DNA from: Micromonospora polyrhachis
Lineage (GTDB): Bacteria; Actinomycetota; Actinomycetes; Mycobacteriales; Micromonosporaceae
Length of the DNA stretch: 64,000 bases
Assembly (NCBI RefSeq): GCF_014203835.1
Contig: NZ_JACHJW010000001.1
Span: 4,910,501-4,974,500 of the forward strand
Direction of reading: 5' to 3'
Shown: positions 56,972 through 64,000 of the stretch, piece by piece
Numbering within the stretch: position 1 is the first letter of the stretch
Layout: each line of letters opens with the position of its first letter
The notes under the pieces: model-generated
Database searches by the model: none
The model's input: only the letters and a program-made list of their open reading frames with translations
What the model was told of the DNA's origin: nothing
Made by a program: the position numbers and the translations under genes

Positions 56972-57592
56972 ATGTCTGCTTCCACAGCCCTGGTCGATAT
57001 CCGTACTGCCACGATGGACGACGGAGATCGGATTACTGGCCTGCTCACCGAGGGGTTCCTGGACGGGCCGATCGCCGCCTGGCTGGTCGGCTGGGAACGG
57101 GATCGACGTGCCGTGCTGTACGGGTATCTCGGTCTTCAAGTCGAACGCGCCCTGCGGTTCGGGACGGTGTACGTCACCGCCGACCTGTCGGCCGTGACTT
57201 GCTGGCTGCCCCACGCGGATGGTTGTACCTGCCCGCCGCACGGTCATCCCGTGCAGGTGATGGCAGCCTGTGACGGGTGGGCCGACCGGTTCTTCGTCCT
57301 TGAGGACAGCTTCGCCGCTCATCATCTGCCGGTACCGCACCAGCACCTTGGCTTCTTCGCGGTCGAACCCGGTCAGGAGACGCAGGCCAGGAAACTTCTC
57401 GACCACTGCCACAGGATCTTCGACGGGACCGGAGTGATCACGTACGTCGAGGCCGCCAACCCTGAGCGTCGGAAGCTGTACGAAACCCTCGGCTACCAGG
57501 CAAGCGACCCCGTCCAACTGCCGGAACTCGGCCCACTGTGGTGGCCGATGGTCCGCACCCCCACCAGCGACACGCCTGGCGGACAGCGGTGA
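56972..57592 (+). CDS. GNAT-like acetyltransferase, copy 1
   Basis: A 206-residue GNAT-fold protein. It begins MSASTALVDIRTATMDDGDR and has TGLLTEGFLDGPIAAWLVGW, ERALRFGTVYVTADLSAVTC and the C-terminal GNAT end ERRKLYETLGYQASDPVQLP. An adjacent TTG (56969) could also be the start. It faces the UTRA/GntR pair across a shared promoter and is coupled to a paralogue, so the regulator pair probably controls these acetyltransferases. The substrate is unknown. Confidence 0.85.
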   Translation: MSASTALVDIRTATMDDGDRITGLLTEGFLDGPIAAWLVGWERDRRAVLYGYLGLQVERALRFGTVYVTADLSAVTCWLPHADGCTCPPHGHPVQVMAACDGWADRFFVLEDSFAAHHLPVPHQHLGFFAVEPGQETQARKLLDHCHRIFDGTGVITYVEAANPERRKLYETLGYQASDPVQLPELGPLWWPMVRTPTSDTPGGQR

Positions 57593-58197
57593 ACCGGCAG
57601 CGGGTCATCCGACGCGCCCGATACGTCGAGGCGACGATCATCGCCAAACTGGTCGCCACAGCCAGCCATGAGCTACCGATCGCCGCGTGGCTCGTGCCCG
57701 ATGATCAACAGCGGATGATCGTCCTGACCGATGTGGCCCGGATCTGGGTCGAACACGCCCTGTTCTTTGGCGAGATCGAGATAGCCCTCCACGCCACCGG
57801 CGCTATCGCCGGGACCACTGTCTGGTTCCACCGTAACGGGCAGGTCCCGGCCCCGGCCGCCTACCGGCAACGTCTCACCGTAGCCTGCCGCGAGCACGCC
57901 GACCGGTTCATCAGCCTCGGAGCGGCCCTGGCCGCCCACCCACCTGACACGCCCTGTCAGCAACTCGCATTTGTTGCCGTCACCGATGACCAGACCGACA
58001 ACGAAACCACCGAGCGGTTACTCGCCCATCACCACACCCGGCTGGACACGCACGACAGTTCCGCCTACGCGTTGGCCTGCAACGACAGCGATCGGGACCT
58101 GCTCAGCCGCTACGGTTACCAGCCTGGCCAACAGATCCACCTGCCAGGTGGACACATCGCCGTACCCATGTGGCGACCCGCCCCACCACAAGCCTGA
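57589..58197 (+). CDS. GNAT-like acetyltransferase, copy 2
   Basis: A 202-residue paralogue of copy 1, joined by a GTGA overlap. Parallel features are ASHELPIAAWLVPDDQQRM, VEHALFFGEIEIALHATGAI and RDLLSRYGYQPGQQIHLPGG. The CoA-binding loop is weaker than in copy 1, so this one may be inactive or a partner subunit. The pair looks like an old tandem duplication. Confidence 0.8.
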   Translation: MNRQRVIRRARYVEATIIAKLVATASHELPIAAWLVPDDQQRMIVLTDVARIWVEHALFFGEIEIALHATGAIAGTTVWFHRNGQVPAPAAYRQRLTVACREHADRFISLGAALAAHPPDTPCQQLAFVAVTDDQTDNETTERLLAHHHTRLDTHDSSAYALACNDSDRDLLSRYGYQPGQQIHLPGGHIAVPMWRPAPPQA

Positions 58198-58268
58198 CGC
58201 CGGAAGCCCGGCACCTCGGGGTAGAACCGCAGTGCCTACTCCCGGCTCAGGTCGACGGTTCGGGATGG

Positions 58269-59120
58269 TCAGCGTGCCGAGGTGGGCACTCTGTTCGCCG
58301 CCAGGAACTCGTCGAACGTGCGCGGTGCCCGCCCGGTCAGTTCCCGTACCGTCGGAGTGACTTCGGCCATGCCACCGGACGCCATGTCTGCGTAGAGCCA
58401 CAACAGGTCCGCCACGAACCATTCGGGCAGCCCCTTCGCCCGTAGGTCGTCGGCCGCCTCGGCGGGAGGCACATCCCGGAAGGGTACGCCGAGCTTTGCC
58501 GCGATCTCCCGGTGCGTCAGCGCCTCCGGGCCGGTGAGCGGGTGGACCGTGCCGGCGTCCTCCGGATCGTTGGTCAACAGTACGGCGGCGCAGGCGGCGA
58601 TGTCGTACGCGTCGATGTAGGCGACCCGGCCATCACCGTACGGGCCCGCCACCGCGTTGTCGCCGACGAAGCCGCCCTCGCCGGTGAAGAAGTTCTGCAT
58701 GTATCCGGTGGGTTGCAGGGTCGACCAGGTCAGGTCGGACGCGTGGAGATGCTGCTCGATCTCCCAGTGCGCCCGCACCGACAGCTTCGCCTCGGGGCTG
58801 GGCTGCCAGGCCGACACCTTGACCAGTTGCGTGACTCCGGCGGCGCGGGCCGCGTCGATGACGGTGATCTGTTGCCGGACCATCGGTTGCGGTCCCGCAA
58901 CCGGCAGTGCGCCTCCGCTGTTGAGGAGCAGGCGGTCGACACCCTTCAGGGCAGCCGACACCGATGCTGGCTCGTCGAGGTCTCCCACGACAAAGTCACA
59001 GCCCAGCTTCCTGCCCTTGGCCTCGTCACGCACGAGAGCCCGGAACGACGCCCCGGTGTCGGCGAGGGCCCGTACGAGATGGCGGCCGATCGTGCCGGTC
59101 GCTCCGGTCACCAGGATCAT
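58269..59120 (-). CDS. NmrA-like NAD(P)-binding protein
   Basis: A 283-residue Rossmann-fold protein of the atypical SDR group, with GATGTIG at 6-12 and ALVRDEAKGRKLGCDFVVGD early on; the canonical YxxxK is missing. Related proteins act as redox sensors or quinone reductases. It is divergent from a TetR gene with a shared dyad, so TetR probably controls it. Confidence 0.88.
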   Translation of the reverse strand: MILVTGATGTIGRHLVRALADTGASFRALVRDEAKGRKLGCDFVVGDLDEPASVSAALKGVDRLLLNSGGALPVAGPQPMVRQQITVIDAARAAGVTQLVKVSAWQPSPEAKLSVRAHWEIEQHLHASDLTWSTLQPTGYMQNFFTGEGGFVGDNAVAGPYGDGRVAYIDAYDIAACAAVLLTNDPEDAGTVHPLTGPEALTHREIAAKLGVPFRDVPPAEAADDLRAKGLPEWFVADLLWLYADMASGGMAEVTPTVRELTGRAPRTFDEFLAANRVPTSAR

Positions 59121-59140
59121 GGGTTTCCTCCGAAGTAAGA

Positions 59141-59185
59141 TGAGGTGCCCTCAAGAAGCTAGCAGTAAGTCGAGGACCACTCAAG
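59141..59185. promoter_or_regulatory. Paired TetR operator candidates
   Basis: A perfect palindrome tgagg-tgc-cctca (59141-59153) and a looser copy around cgaggaccactcaag (59171-59185) lie between the divergent NmrA-like and TetR genes, spaced 30 bases apart. They are well placed to control both. Confidence 0.6.
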
Positions 59186-59187
59186 TT

Positions 59188-59784
59188 ATGTCGGAGTCAT
59201 CACGACCGACGCCGGTACGGCGTCCCCGCGCGGACGCGCGGCGTAATCGCGAACGGCTGTTGGCCGAGGCCGAGGCTGTCCTGCGGGAACAGGGCACCCA
59301 GGCCTCGCTGGAGCAGATCGCCCGGCGGGCGAAGGTTGCCATCGGTACGCTCTACGCCCACTTCCCCAACCGCCACGCCCTGCTGACGGCGTTGCTGTCC
59401 GACCGGCAGGACGCCATCTTCGCCCTGGGCGACGAACTCCTGGCCGACCGGTCCACCCCGCCCGGTGAGGCACTGGACCGGTGGATGCGGGCCGTCGCCG
59501 CGCACGGCGCGACCTACAGCGGACTGGCCGACCAACTGTTGGGCAGCCTCGACGACGAGACGTCCGCGCTGCACCAGGCGTGCAAACGGATGTCGGAAGC
59601 CGGTGGGGCACTGGTCGAACGGGCCCGAGCCGCCGGGGTGATCCGGGCCGATGTTTCGGCGGACGACGTCTTCGCCCTCATCAGCGCGGCGGCCTGGCTG
59701 TACGGCAACCAGTCCGACCCCGGGCACGCCGACCGGCTGGCGTCGGTCATCTTCAGCGGCCTGCGGCCCGAGGACGGCGAGTAG
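59188..59784 (+). CDS. TetR-family repressor
   Basis: A 198-residue regulator starting MSESSRPTPVRRPRADARRN. The helix-turn-helix covers about 20-65 (LLAEAEAVLREQGTQASLEQ; IARRAKVAIGTLYAHFPNRH). The C-terminal ligand domain resembles the SCO-type TetR_C group. ATG 59188 follows the second operator directly, so the leader is short. It probably represses itself and the NmrA-like gene. Confidence 0.9.
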   Translation: MSESSRPTPVRRPRADARRNRERLLAEAEAVLREQGTQASLEQIARRAKVAIGTLYAHFPNRHALLTALLSDRQDAIFALGDELLADRSTPPGEALDRWMRAVAAHGATYSGLADQLLGSLDDETSALHQACKRMSEAGGALVERARAAGVIRADVSADDVFALISAAAWLYGNQSDPGHADRLASVIFSGLRPEDGE

Positions 59785-59977
59785 CCGGCCACGGCGTAGC
59801 TCTGCGGTGTCGGGTACGGAGCTTGTCAACGAGATGAGCCGTTGTTAAATCCCTGGCCGACAGGTATGCGTATCGCCGATGATTGCGGTCACGGCCTGCC
59901 CCGGCGGGCCGACACGTCCGCTGCGGATGGCGCACCGCCCGACGACGCCCCGTGTGAGAACCAGACCGGGAGCCACC

Positions 59978-60640
59978 ATGAATGTCGCCGAACGCCGTGA
60001 GCTTGCCCATAGGGCGCTCGATGGCTACGCCAGTGGTCCCGATGCTACGACCCTGGCGATGGACCGTGCCCTCGCGAAGGTCGACGACGCTGTGGCCATG
60101 GTGCTCGTCGAGGGCGTCAGCGACCAGATTGCACTGGAAACAGCCGCCGCAGGCCGAGGCCGGGACCTTGCGGCAGAGCGGATCGTGATCGTGCCGATCA
60201 ACGGCGCACATGCGATTGGCCACTTCCTGGCGGGGTTGGGTCCGCTTGGCACCCGGATGCGACTTGCCGGCCTGTGCGACCTGCGGGAGGAGGAGCTGTT
60301 CCGGCGCGGCCTCGCCGCCCAGGTCGGCTCAATTCCCACCCGCGCCGATATGGAACACCTCGGGTTCTACGTCTGCGTCGACGATCTGGAGGACGAGCTG
60401 ATCCGTGCCGTGGGAACCACAGAGGTAGAAGCCGTCTTCGACTCGCAGGGCGACCTCGGGTCGTTCCGCTCGTTGCAGAGCCAACCCGCCTGGCGCGGAC
60501 GGCATCTCGAAGCGCAGATGCGGCGGTTTCTGAGTAGCGGCTCGCGCCGCAAGCTGCGCTACGCCCGGCTCCTGGTGGAGGTGGCAGTTGCCCGGGATGT
60601 CTTGCCTCGGCCACTCGATGCGCTGCTCGCCGCCGTTTGA
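59978..60640 (+). CDS. TOPRIM-domain protein, OLD-like, without ATPase
   Basis: A 220-residue stand-alone TOPRIM protein from ATG 59978. The conserved Glu is in MVLVEGVSDQIALETAA (about 41-57), followed by VIVPINGAHAIGHFL and GLCDLREEELFRRGL (about 98-112), where the usual DxD appears as D-L-R-E. OLD-family nucleases combine this fold with an ATPase, absent here. It may cut nucleic acid, or not at all if the changed acidic site is inactive. An in-frame extension to 59879 is rejected. Confidence 0.8.
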   Translation: MNVAERRELAHRALDGYASGPDATTLAMDRALAKVDDAVAMVLVEGVSDQIALETAAAGRGRDLAAERIVIVPINGAHAIGHFLAGLGPLGTRMRLAGLCDLREEELFRRGLAAQVGSIPTRADMEHLGFYVCVDDLEDELIRAVGTTEVEAVFDSQGDLGSFRSLQSQPAWRGRHLEAQMRRFLSSGSRRKLRYARLLVEVAVARDVLPRPLDALLAAV

Positions 60641-60933
60641 TCCACCTTGCGTCGCAGGCAGTCGGCCTCCGCGGCCGCAGTGATGAAGTTCCGACTGGTG
60701 ATGTGGGTTCTTCCCTGGTAGGCGAGCGCATCTGGATGCTCGGGTCAGCCCGGCAGAGGTCGATGCGGCGGTTACCGCCCTCCTCGACGGCCGACCACCA
60801 CACGAATACTGACAAGCGTGCGACAACGACCACACCAAGCTGCGCTTTCAGCGGCATGAGCGGATGTCCGCCGGCTTCGGCCCGGGATTTACGGTCTTGG
60901 GCACCTGTCTGCTCGGTACCTATCGTGTGTGTC
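60641..60933. other. Gap of 293 bases between TOPRIM and IMPase-like genes
   Basis: The IMPase frame is open back to 60637 but the added residues (Ser/Arg/Pro-rich) are unlike the family. I see no RNA gene, hairpin or repeat. Confidence 0.45.
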
Positions 60934-61740
60934 ATGTCGATCAACGACCGAGATCTGGTCATCGAGGCGGCCGAAGCCGGGGCTGCCGTCGTTCGCTCCC
61001 ACCATGGGATGTCACTGACTCGTTTCGAGAAGTCTGGCGGGGACTTCGCCACGCCGGCCGACGTCGAAGCCGAGAAGGTCATCCTCGACGTTCTGCACGC
61101 CGCCCGGCCAGGCGACACCGTGGTGGGGGAGGAAAGCGGACGCACCGGAACCGGGGGAAACGGACGCGAGTGGCTGGTCGACCCGTTGTGCGGGACGCTG
61201 AACTTCGCCGTACGCAACATGCTGGTGGCGGTCAACGTAGCTCTGCGAACCGGGACGCAGGTCGTGGCAGCAGCTTCGGCGGACCCGTTCGCCGATGAGG
61301 TGTTCTGGACTGACGGTGCTGGCGCGCATGTGCGTTGCGGCGGCGTGGACAAGCGGCTCACCCCGTCGGCCGAGTCGAGTCTGGTGGACGTCAATCTCGA
61401 TCCGCCGTTTCCCAATGAGCGAGTTTTCCGGGCCACCCGGTTACTTGCCGACCAACGGTTCATCGAACAGTTCCGCCCACGCGTCCTCTCCACCACCCTG
61501 GCGGTGGCCTGGGTCGCTGCCGGGCGACGTGCCGCCTACGTAACCGATGGTCGCCACCTCCACGACAGCGTCCATTTCGCGGCCGGTATCGCCCTCTGTC
61601 AGGCGGCCGGCTGCGTGGTGACCGGAATCGACGGGCAGCCCCTTCACGCCGGCGTCGGCGGCCTCATCGTGGCCGCCGACGAGCAGACGCACGCCGCTCT
61701 GCTGACGCTTGTCAAGAAGCAGCGTGCGATTGGGGACTGA
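60934..61740 (+). CDS. Inositol monophosphatase-like protein with altered metal site
   Basis: A 268-residue member of the IMPase fold starting MSINDRDLVIEAAEAGAAVV. The first acidic motif VVGEESG is intact (63-69). The second reads WLVDPLCGTLNF (80-91), where the consensus is DPxDGTxNF; Cys86 thus replaces an Asp that binds Mg2+. The C-terminal Asp region is HLHDSVHFAAG (about 207-217). Loss of this ligand should weaken phosphatase activity, so it may be a binding protein or use another metal. Confidence 0.85.
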   Translation: MSINDRDLVIEAAEAGAAVVRSHHGMSLTRFEKSGGDFATPADVEAEKVILDVLHAARPGDTVVGEESGRTGTGGNGREWLVDPLCGTLNFAVRNMLVAVNVALRTGTQVVAAASADPFADEVFWTDGAGAHVRCGGVDKRLTPSAESSLVDVNLDPPFPNERVFRATRLLADQRFIEQFRPRVLSTTLAVAWVAAGRRAAYVTDGRHLHDSVHFAAGIALCQAAGCVVTGIDGQPLHAGVGGLIVAADEQTHAALLTLVKKQRAIGD

Positions 61741-61790
61741 TCGACTGCCCCCGCCGGGGTCTGCCTCAGTGACGATGCGTGTGGGCCGGG

Positions 61791-62177
61791 TTAGCTGGCC
61801 TGCGCGATCTGGATCAGGTTGCCGCAGGTGTCGTCGAAGACCGCTGTGGTGACCGTGCCCATCTGTAGCGGCTCCTGGGTGAACCGTACGCCCAGGCCGC
61901 TCAGCCGTTCGAATTCGGCGCGAACGTCCTCGACCGCGAAGGACGTGTACGGGATGCCGTCGTTGACCAGCGCCTCCTTGAACGGCTTGACCGCAGGGTG
62001 TCCGTCCGGTTCGAGTGACAGCTCGCAGCCGTTCGGATCCTCGGGGGAGACGACCGTGAGCCAGCGTGCTTCGCCGAGGGGAATCTCCGTCTTCTTCACG
62101 AAGCCCAGTACCTCGGTGTAGAACCGCAGGGCCTCGTCCTGGTTGTGTACGAGAACGCTGGTGAGGTTGATGCGCAT
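61791..62177 (-). CDS. VOC-superfamily protein
   Basis: A 128-residue glyoxalase-like protein: INLTSVLVHNQDEALRFYTE, VLGFVKKTEIPLGEARWLTV and TAVFDDTCGNLIQIAQ. It overlaps the upstream ArsR gene by one base. ArsR-VOC pairs are common and often relate to fosfomycin, arsenic or unknown small-molecule stress; the metal ligands of FosB-like enzymes are not clear here. Confidence 0.88.
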   Translation of the reverse strand: MRINLTSVLVHNQDEALRFYTEVLGFVKKTEIPLGEARWLTVVSPEDPNGCELSLEPDGHPAVKPFKEALVNDGIPYTSFAVEDVRAEFERLSGLGVRFTQEPLQMGTVTTAVFDDTCGNLIQIAQAS

Positions 62178-62506
62178 CAGTTCTCCTTCGTTTCACGGTT
62201 GCGCCAGCGATCGGTGAGGCGCTCCAGGGGGCTGGTGTCGATGTGATGAAACTTGTAGCGACCCTCGCGGTGACTGGTGACCAGGCCGGCCTCGATCAGT
62301 ATCTCCAGGTGCTGGGAGATCGCCTGCCGGGACGAGCCGAGCTGGTACTTCATGGTCAGTCGGGAACAGATCTCGAACAGCGTCTGGCCATCGCGCTCCG
62401 TCAGTTCGTCGAGGATCTTTCGGCGGGTCGGGTCGGCCAGGGCTTTGAACACGGCACCGCCCCCGGCGGTGTCGCGCTCGGGCTCGGGCTCGGCGGTGTC
62501 ACCCAC
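62177..62506 (-). CDS. ArsR-family repressor
   Basis: A 109-residue winged-helix repressor with FKALADPTRRKILDELTERD, then LGSSRQAISQHLEILIEAGL and a wing REGRYKFHHIDTSP. The frame is open to 62566, but that reading would run through a perfect palindrome, so the GTG at 62506 is preferred; leader length is then near zero. It probably represses the VOC gene with itself. Confidence 0.87.
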   Translation of the reverse strand: MGDTAEPEPERDTAGGGAVFKALADPTRRKILDELTERDGQTLFEICSRLTMKYQLGSSRQAISQHLEILIEAGLVTSHREGRYKFHHIDTSPLERLTDRWRNRETKEN

Positions 62507-62514
62507 CCTACGAT

Positions 62515-62540
62515 GATAGGCAAGTATCGACTTGCCTATC
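62515..62540. promoter_or_regulatory. ArsR operator
   Basis: A perfect 11-base inverted repeat (gataggcaagt-atcg-acttgcctatc) lies nine bases before the ArsR start. Its symmetry and position suit autoregulation. Confidence 0.75.
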
Positions 62541-62653
62541 AAGGCTGACAGGCGATGCGACGGCACCTACCGTCTCGTGGCTCGCGGGCCTGAAGCGTGT
62601 CCGGCAGATAGGCGTTCACGCGGATACCAGCTCACGGCTGGCGCACCCCGCAC

Positions 62654-63283
62654 CTACTCGTTGGAGAGCAACTCCTCGAAGGAGGCCGACAGGGCGAACG
62701 GGTCGGCCGGCGGGACCGGCTCCCGCCGTACCATCTCCTCGGCCAGTTCCCGGCCCGCCCGCCGGATCCGACCGCGCAGCTCGCCCTCGACGGTGTCGGC
62801 GGCTGTCCTGTTGCCGGCCCAGTCGTCGGTGGCGGCGAAGACCGAGGTGGGCACCACCACCGACCGGAGATAGGTGAACATCGGGCGTACCACGTGTTCG
62901 AGGGCCAACGAGTGCCGGACGGTGCCGCCGGTGGCACCGAGCAGTACCGGTCGTCCGGCCAGCGACCCCTCGGGCAGGACATCGAAGAACGACTTGAACA
63001 GCCCGCTGTACGACGCGTTGAAGATCGGCGTGACGGCGATCAGACCGTCCGCGCCGGTCACCGCCTCGATGGTCGGCCGCAGTGACTCCGGCGCGAATCC
63101 GGTCAGGGTGTGGTCGACCACCTCGTGGGCGTGGTCGCGGAGTTCGACCACTCGCAGGTCCACGGTGACGGCCTGCCGGTCCAGTTCGTCGCGGGTGGCC
63201 GCGGCGAACTGGTCGGCCAGCAGGCGGGTCGACGACGGCTGGCTGAGACCGGCCGAGACCACGACCAGGCTGCGCTGCCTCAT
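62654..63283 (-). CDS. LLM-partnered FMN reductase, CE1759 family
   Basis: A 209-residue flavodoxin-like NAD(P)H:FMN reductase. It starts MRQRSLVVVSAGLSQPSSTR, with the FMN loop VTPIFNASYSGLFKSFFDVL at about 84-103 and GATGGTVRHSLALEHVVRPM. It supplies reduced FMN to the luciferase-like enzyme coded just upstream, whose gene overlaps it by four bases. The pair corresponds to the CE1758/CE1759 two-gene unit. Confidence 0.9.
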   Translation of the reverse strand: MRQRSLVVVSAGLSQPSSTRLLADQFAAATRDELDRQAVTVDLRVVELRDHAHEVVDHTLTGFAPESLRPTIEAVTGADGLIAVTPIFNASYSGLFKSFFDVLPEGSLAGRPVLLGATGGTVRHSLALEHVVRPMFTYLRSVVVPTSVFAATDDWAGNRTAADTVEGELRGRIRRAGRELAEEMVRREPVPPADPFALSASFEELLSNE

Positions 63284-64000
63284 CGCGTGGCCCCCGACGG
63301 GGAGCCGGCCGCGCCGGCCACACCTGGGGTGCCGGCAACGGCCGCCGCGTCCCGCGCTGCCTTCAACGAGGCGTGCGTGGGGGCCTCCGGCACGTGCGCC
63401 GGCCGCAGTGCCGCGAACTCGCGGCGTAGCACCGGCACCACCTCTTCGCCGAGGAGATCGAGCTGCTCCAGTACGGTTCTCAGCGGCAGTCCCGCATGGT
63501 CCATCAGGAACAGTTGCCGCTGGTAGTCACCGACGTACTCGCGGAAGGTGAGGGTACGGTCGATCACCTGCTGTGGGCTGCCCACGGTCAGCGGGGTCTC
63601 CCGGGTGAACTCCTCCAACGACGGGCCGTGGCCGTACACCGGGGCGTTGTCGAAGTACGGCCGGAACTCCCGTACGGCGTCCTGGGAGTTACGGCGCACG
63701 TACACCTGACCGCCGAGGCCGACGATGGCCTGGTCCTCGGTGCCGTGGCCGTAGTGGGCGAACCGCTGGCGGTAGAGGCCGACCATGCGCCGGGTGTGCT
63801 CCTTCGGCCAGAAGATGTGGTTGGCGAAGAAGCCGTCGCCGTAGTACGCGGCCTGCTCGGCGATCTCCGGGCTGCGGATCGAGCCGTGCCACACGAACGG
63901 CGGGATGCCGTCCAGCGGCCGGGGAGTCGAGGTGAACGACTGCAACGGCGTACGGAACTTGCCCTTCCAGTCCACGACGTCCTCCCGCCACAGTCGGCGC
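63280..64000 (-). CDS. Luciferase-like FMN monooxygenase, CE1758 family, 5' end outside window
   Basis: The C-terminal 239 residues of a bacterial-luciferase-type flavin monooxygenase. The frame stays open to the window end (RRLWREDVVDWKGKF), so the start is missing. Features include PPFVWHGSIRSPEIAEQAAY and HIFWPKEHTRRMVGLYRQRF. It should oxidise an unknown substrate with FMNH2 from the adjacent reductase. The Ala/Gly-rich C-terminus is probably disordered. Confidence 0.88.
   Translation of the reverse strand, partial: RRLWREDVVDWKGKFRTPLQSFTSTPRPLDGIPPFVWHGSIRSPEIAEQAAYYGDGFFANHIFWPKEHTRRMVGLYRQRFAHYGHGTEDQAIVGLGGQVYVRRNSQDAVREFRPYFDNAPVYGHGPSLEEFTRETPLTVGSPQQVIDRTLTFREYVGDYQRQLFLMDHAGLPLRTVLEQLDLLGEEVVPVLRREFAALRPAHVPEAPTHASLKAARDAAAVAGTPGVAGAAGSPSGATR

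Noticed and set aside
55414-58200. Integrated mobile element around the GntR/GNAT genes
   Set aside because: There is no integrase, excisionase, tRNA gene or flanking direct repeat; somewhat lower G+C alone is not enough.

Overview
The window is high-G+C DNA with GTG/ATG starts, GTGA or ATGA stop-start overlaps, Tat-exported proteins, SARP, CGNR and PadR regulators and actinobacterial gene neighbourhoods. It looks like the chromosome of a filamentous actinomycete, most likely a member of the Micromonosporaceae. That family-level guess is an inference, supported mainly by intergenic palindromes of a kind I associate with that family. I saw no tRNA, rRNA, CRISPR array, transposase or integrase.

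Layout. 1-3.0 kb (minus): a thiamine-type ECF transporter (ykoE-ykoD-ykoC; the last runs off the window) behind a TPP riboswitch. 3.2-10.1 kb (plus): a DUF318 permease with its TIGR03943 partner, a P1-family peptidase, a SIS protein, a DUF6328 membrane protein and a long acyl-CoA dehydrogenase. 10.2-14.4 kb: a membrane protein, a CGNR regulator, a secreted protein, a shortened SARP regulator, a 64-residue peptide gene and a frameshifted JmjC-type cupin gene. 14.6-18.3 kb (minus): a zinc module, arsR-zur and znuA-znuC-znuB, with a Zur-type box before znuA. 18.4-24.0 kb: small proteins, glycyl-tRNA synthetase and three tandem Tat-exported paralogues. 24.2-30.1 kb (plus): dus, pyruvate phosphate dikinase, a VOC protein and a dGTPase-like protein. 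30.3-32.7 kb (minus): an M4 metalloprotease. 33.0-41.6 kb (plus): a complete nitrogen-acquisition block, ureA-B-C-E-F-G-D, a urea channel and an ammonium transporter fused to a P-II-like domain. 41.6-54 kb: a DUF1275 protein, RidA, an MMPL exporter, a secreted PLD-like protein, a PadR-controlled ABC exporter, DNA primase and a Tat-exported TIM-barrel protein. 54-64 kb: an ABC ATPase without a permease, a CMD protein, a GntR/UTRA regulator pair facing two tandem GNAT genes, a TetR/NmrA pair, a TOPRIM protein, an IMPase-like protein with an altered active site, an ArsR/VOC pair, and an FMN reductase with its luciferase-like partner (cut by the window end).

What stands out. (1) Short tandem repeats (13-49 bases per unit) are concentrated at the 3' ends of genes. 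At nine loci the first unit contains or touches the stop codon, so the stop region itself has been multiplied; other copies lie inside coding sequence at or near C-termini. (2) A small peptide gene is coupled by a GTGA overlap to a JmjC-like oxygenase gene, itself frameshifted, next to a SARP remnant. (3) Amt and a P-II-like domain are fused beside the urease operon. (4) The IMPase-like protein has Cys in place of a metal-binding Asp. (5) A UTRA-only protein is coupled to a full GntR regulator. (6) There are three tandem Tat-exported paralogues.

The gene calls rest on recognisable motifs and family lengths. Starts were chosen by ribosome-binding site, overlap with the upstream gene, or position of an operator.
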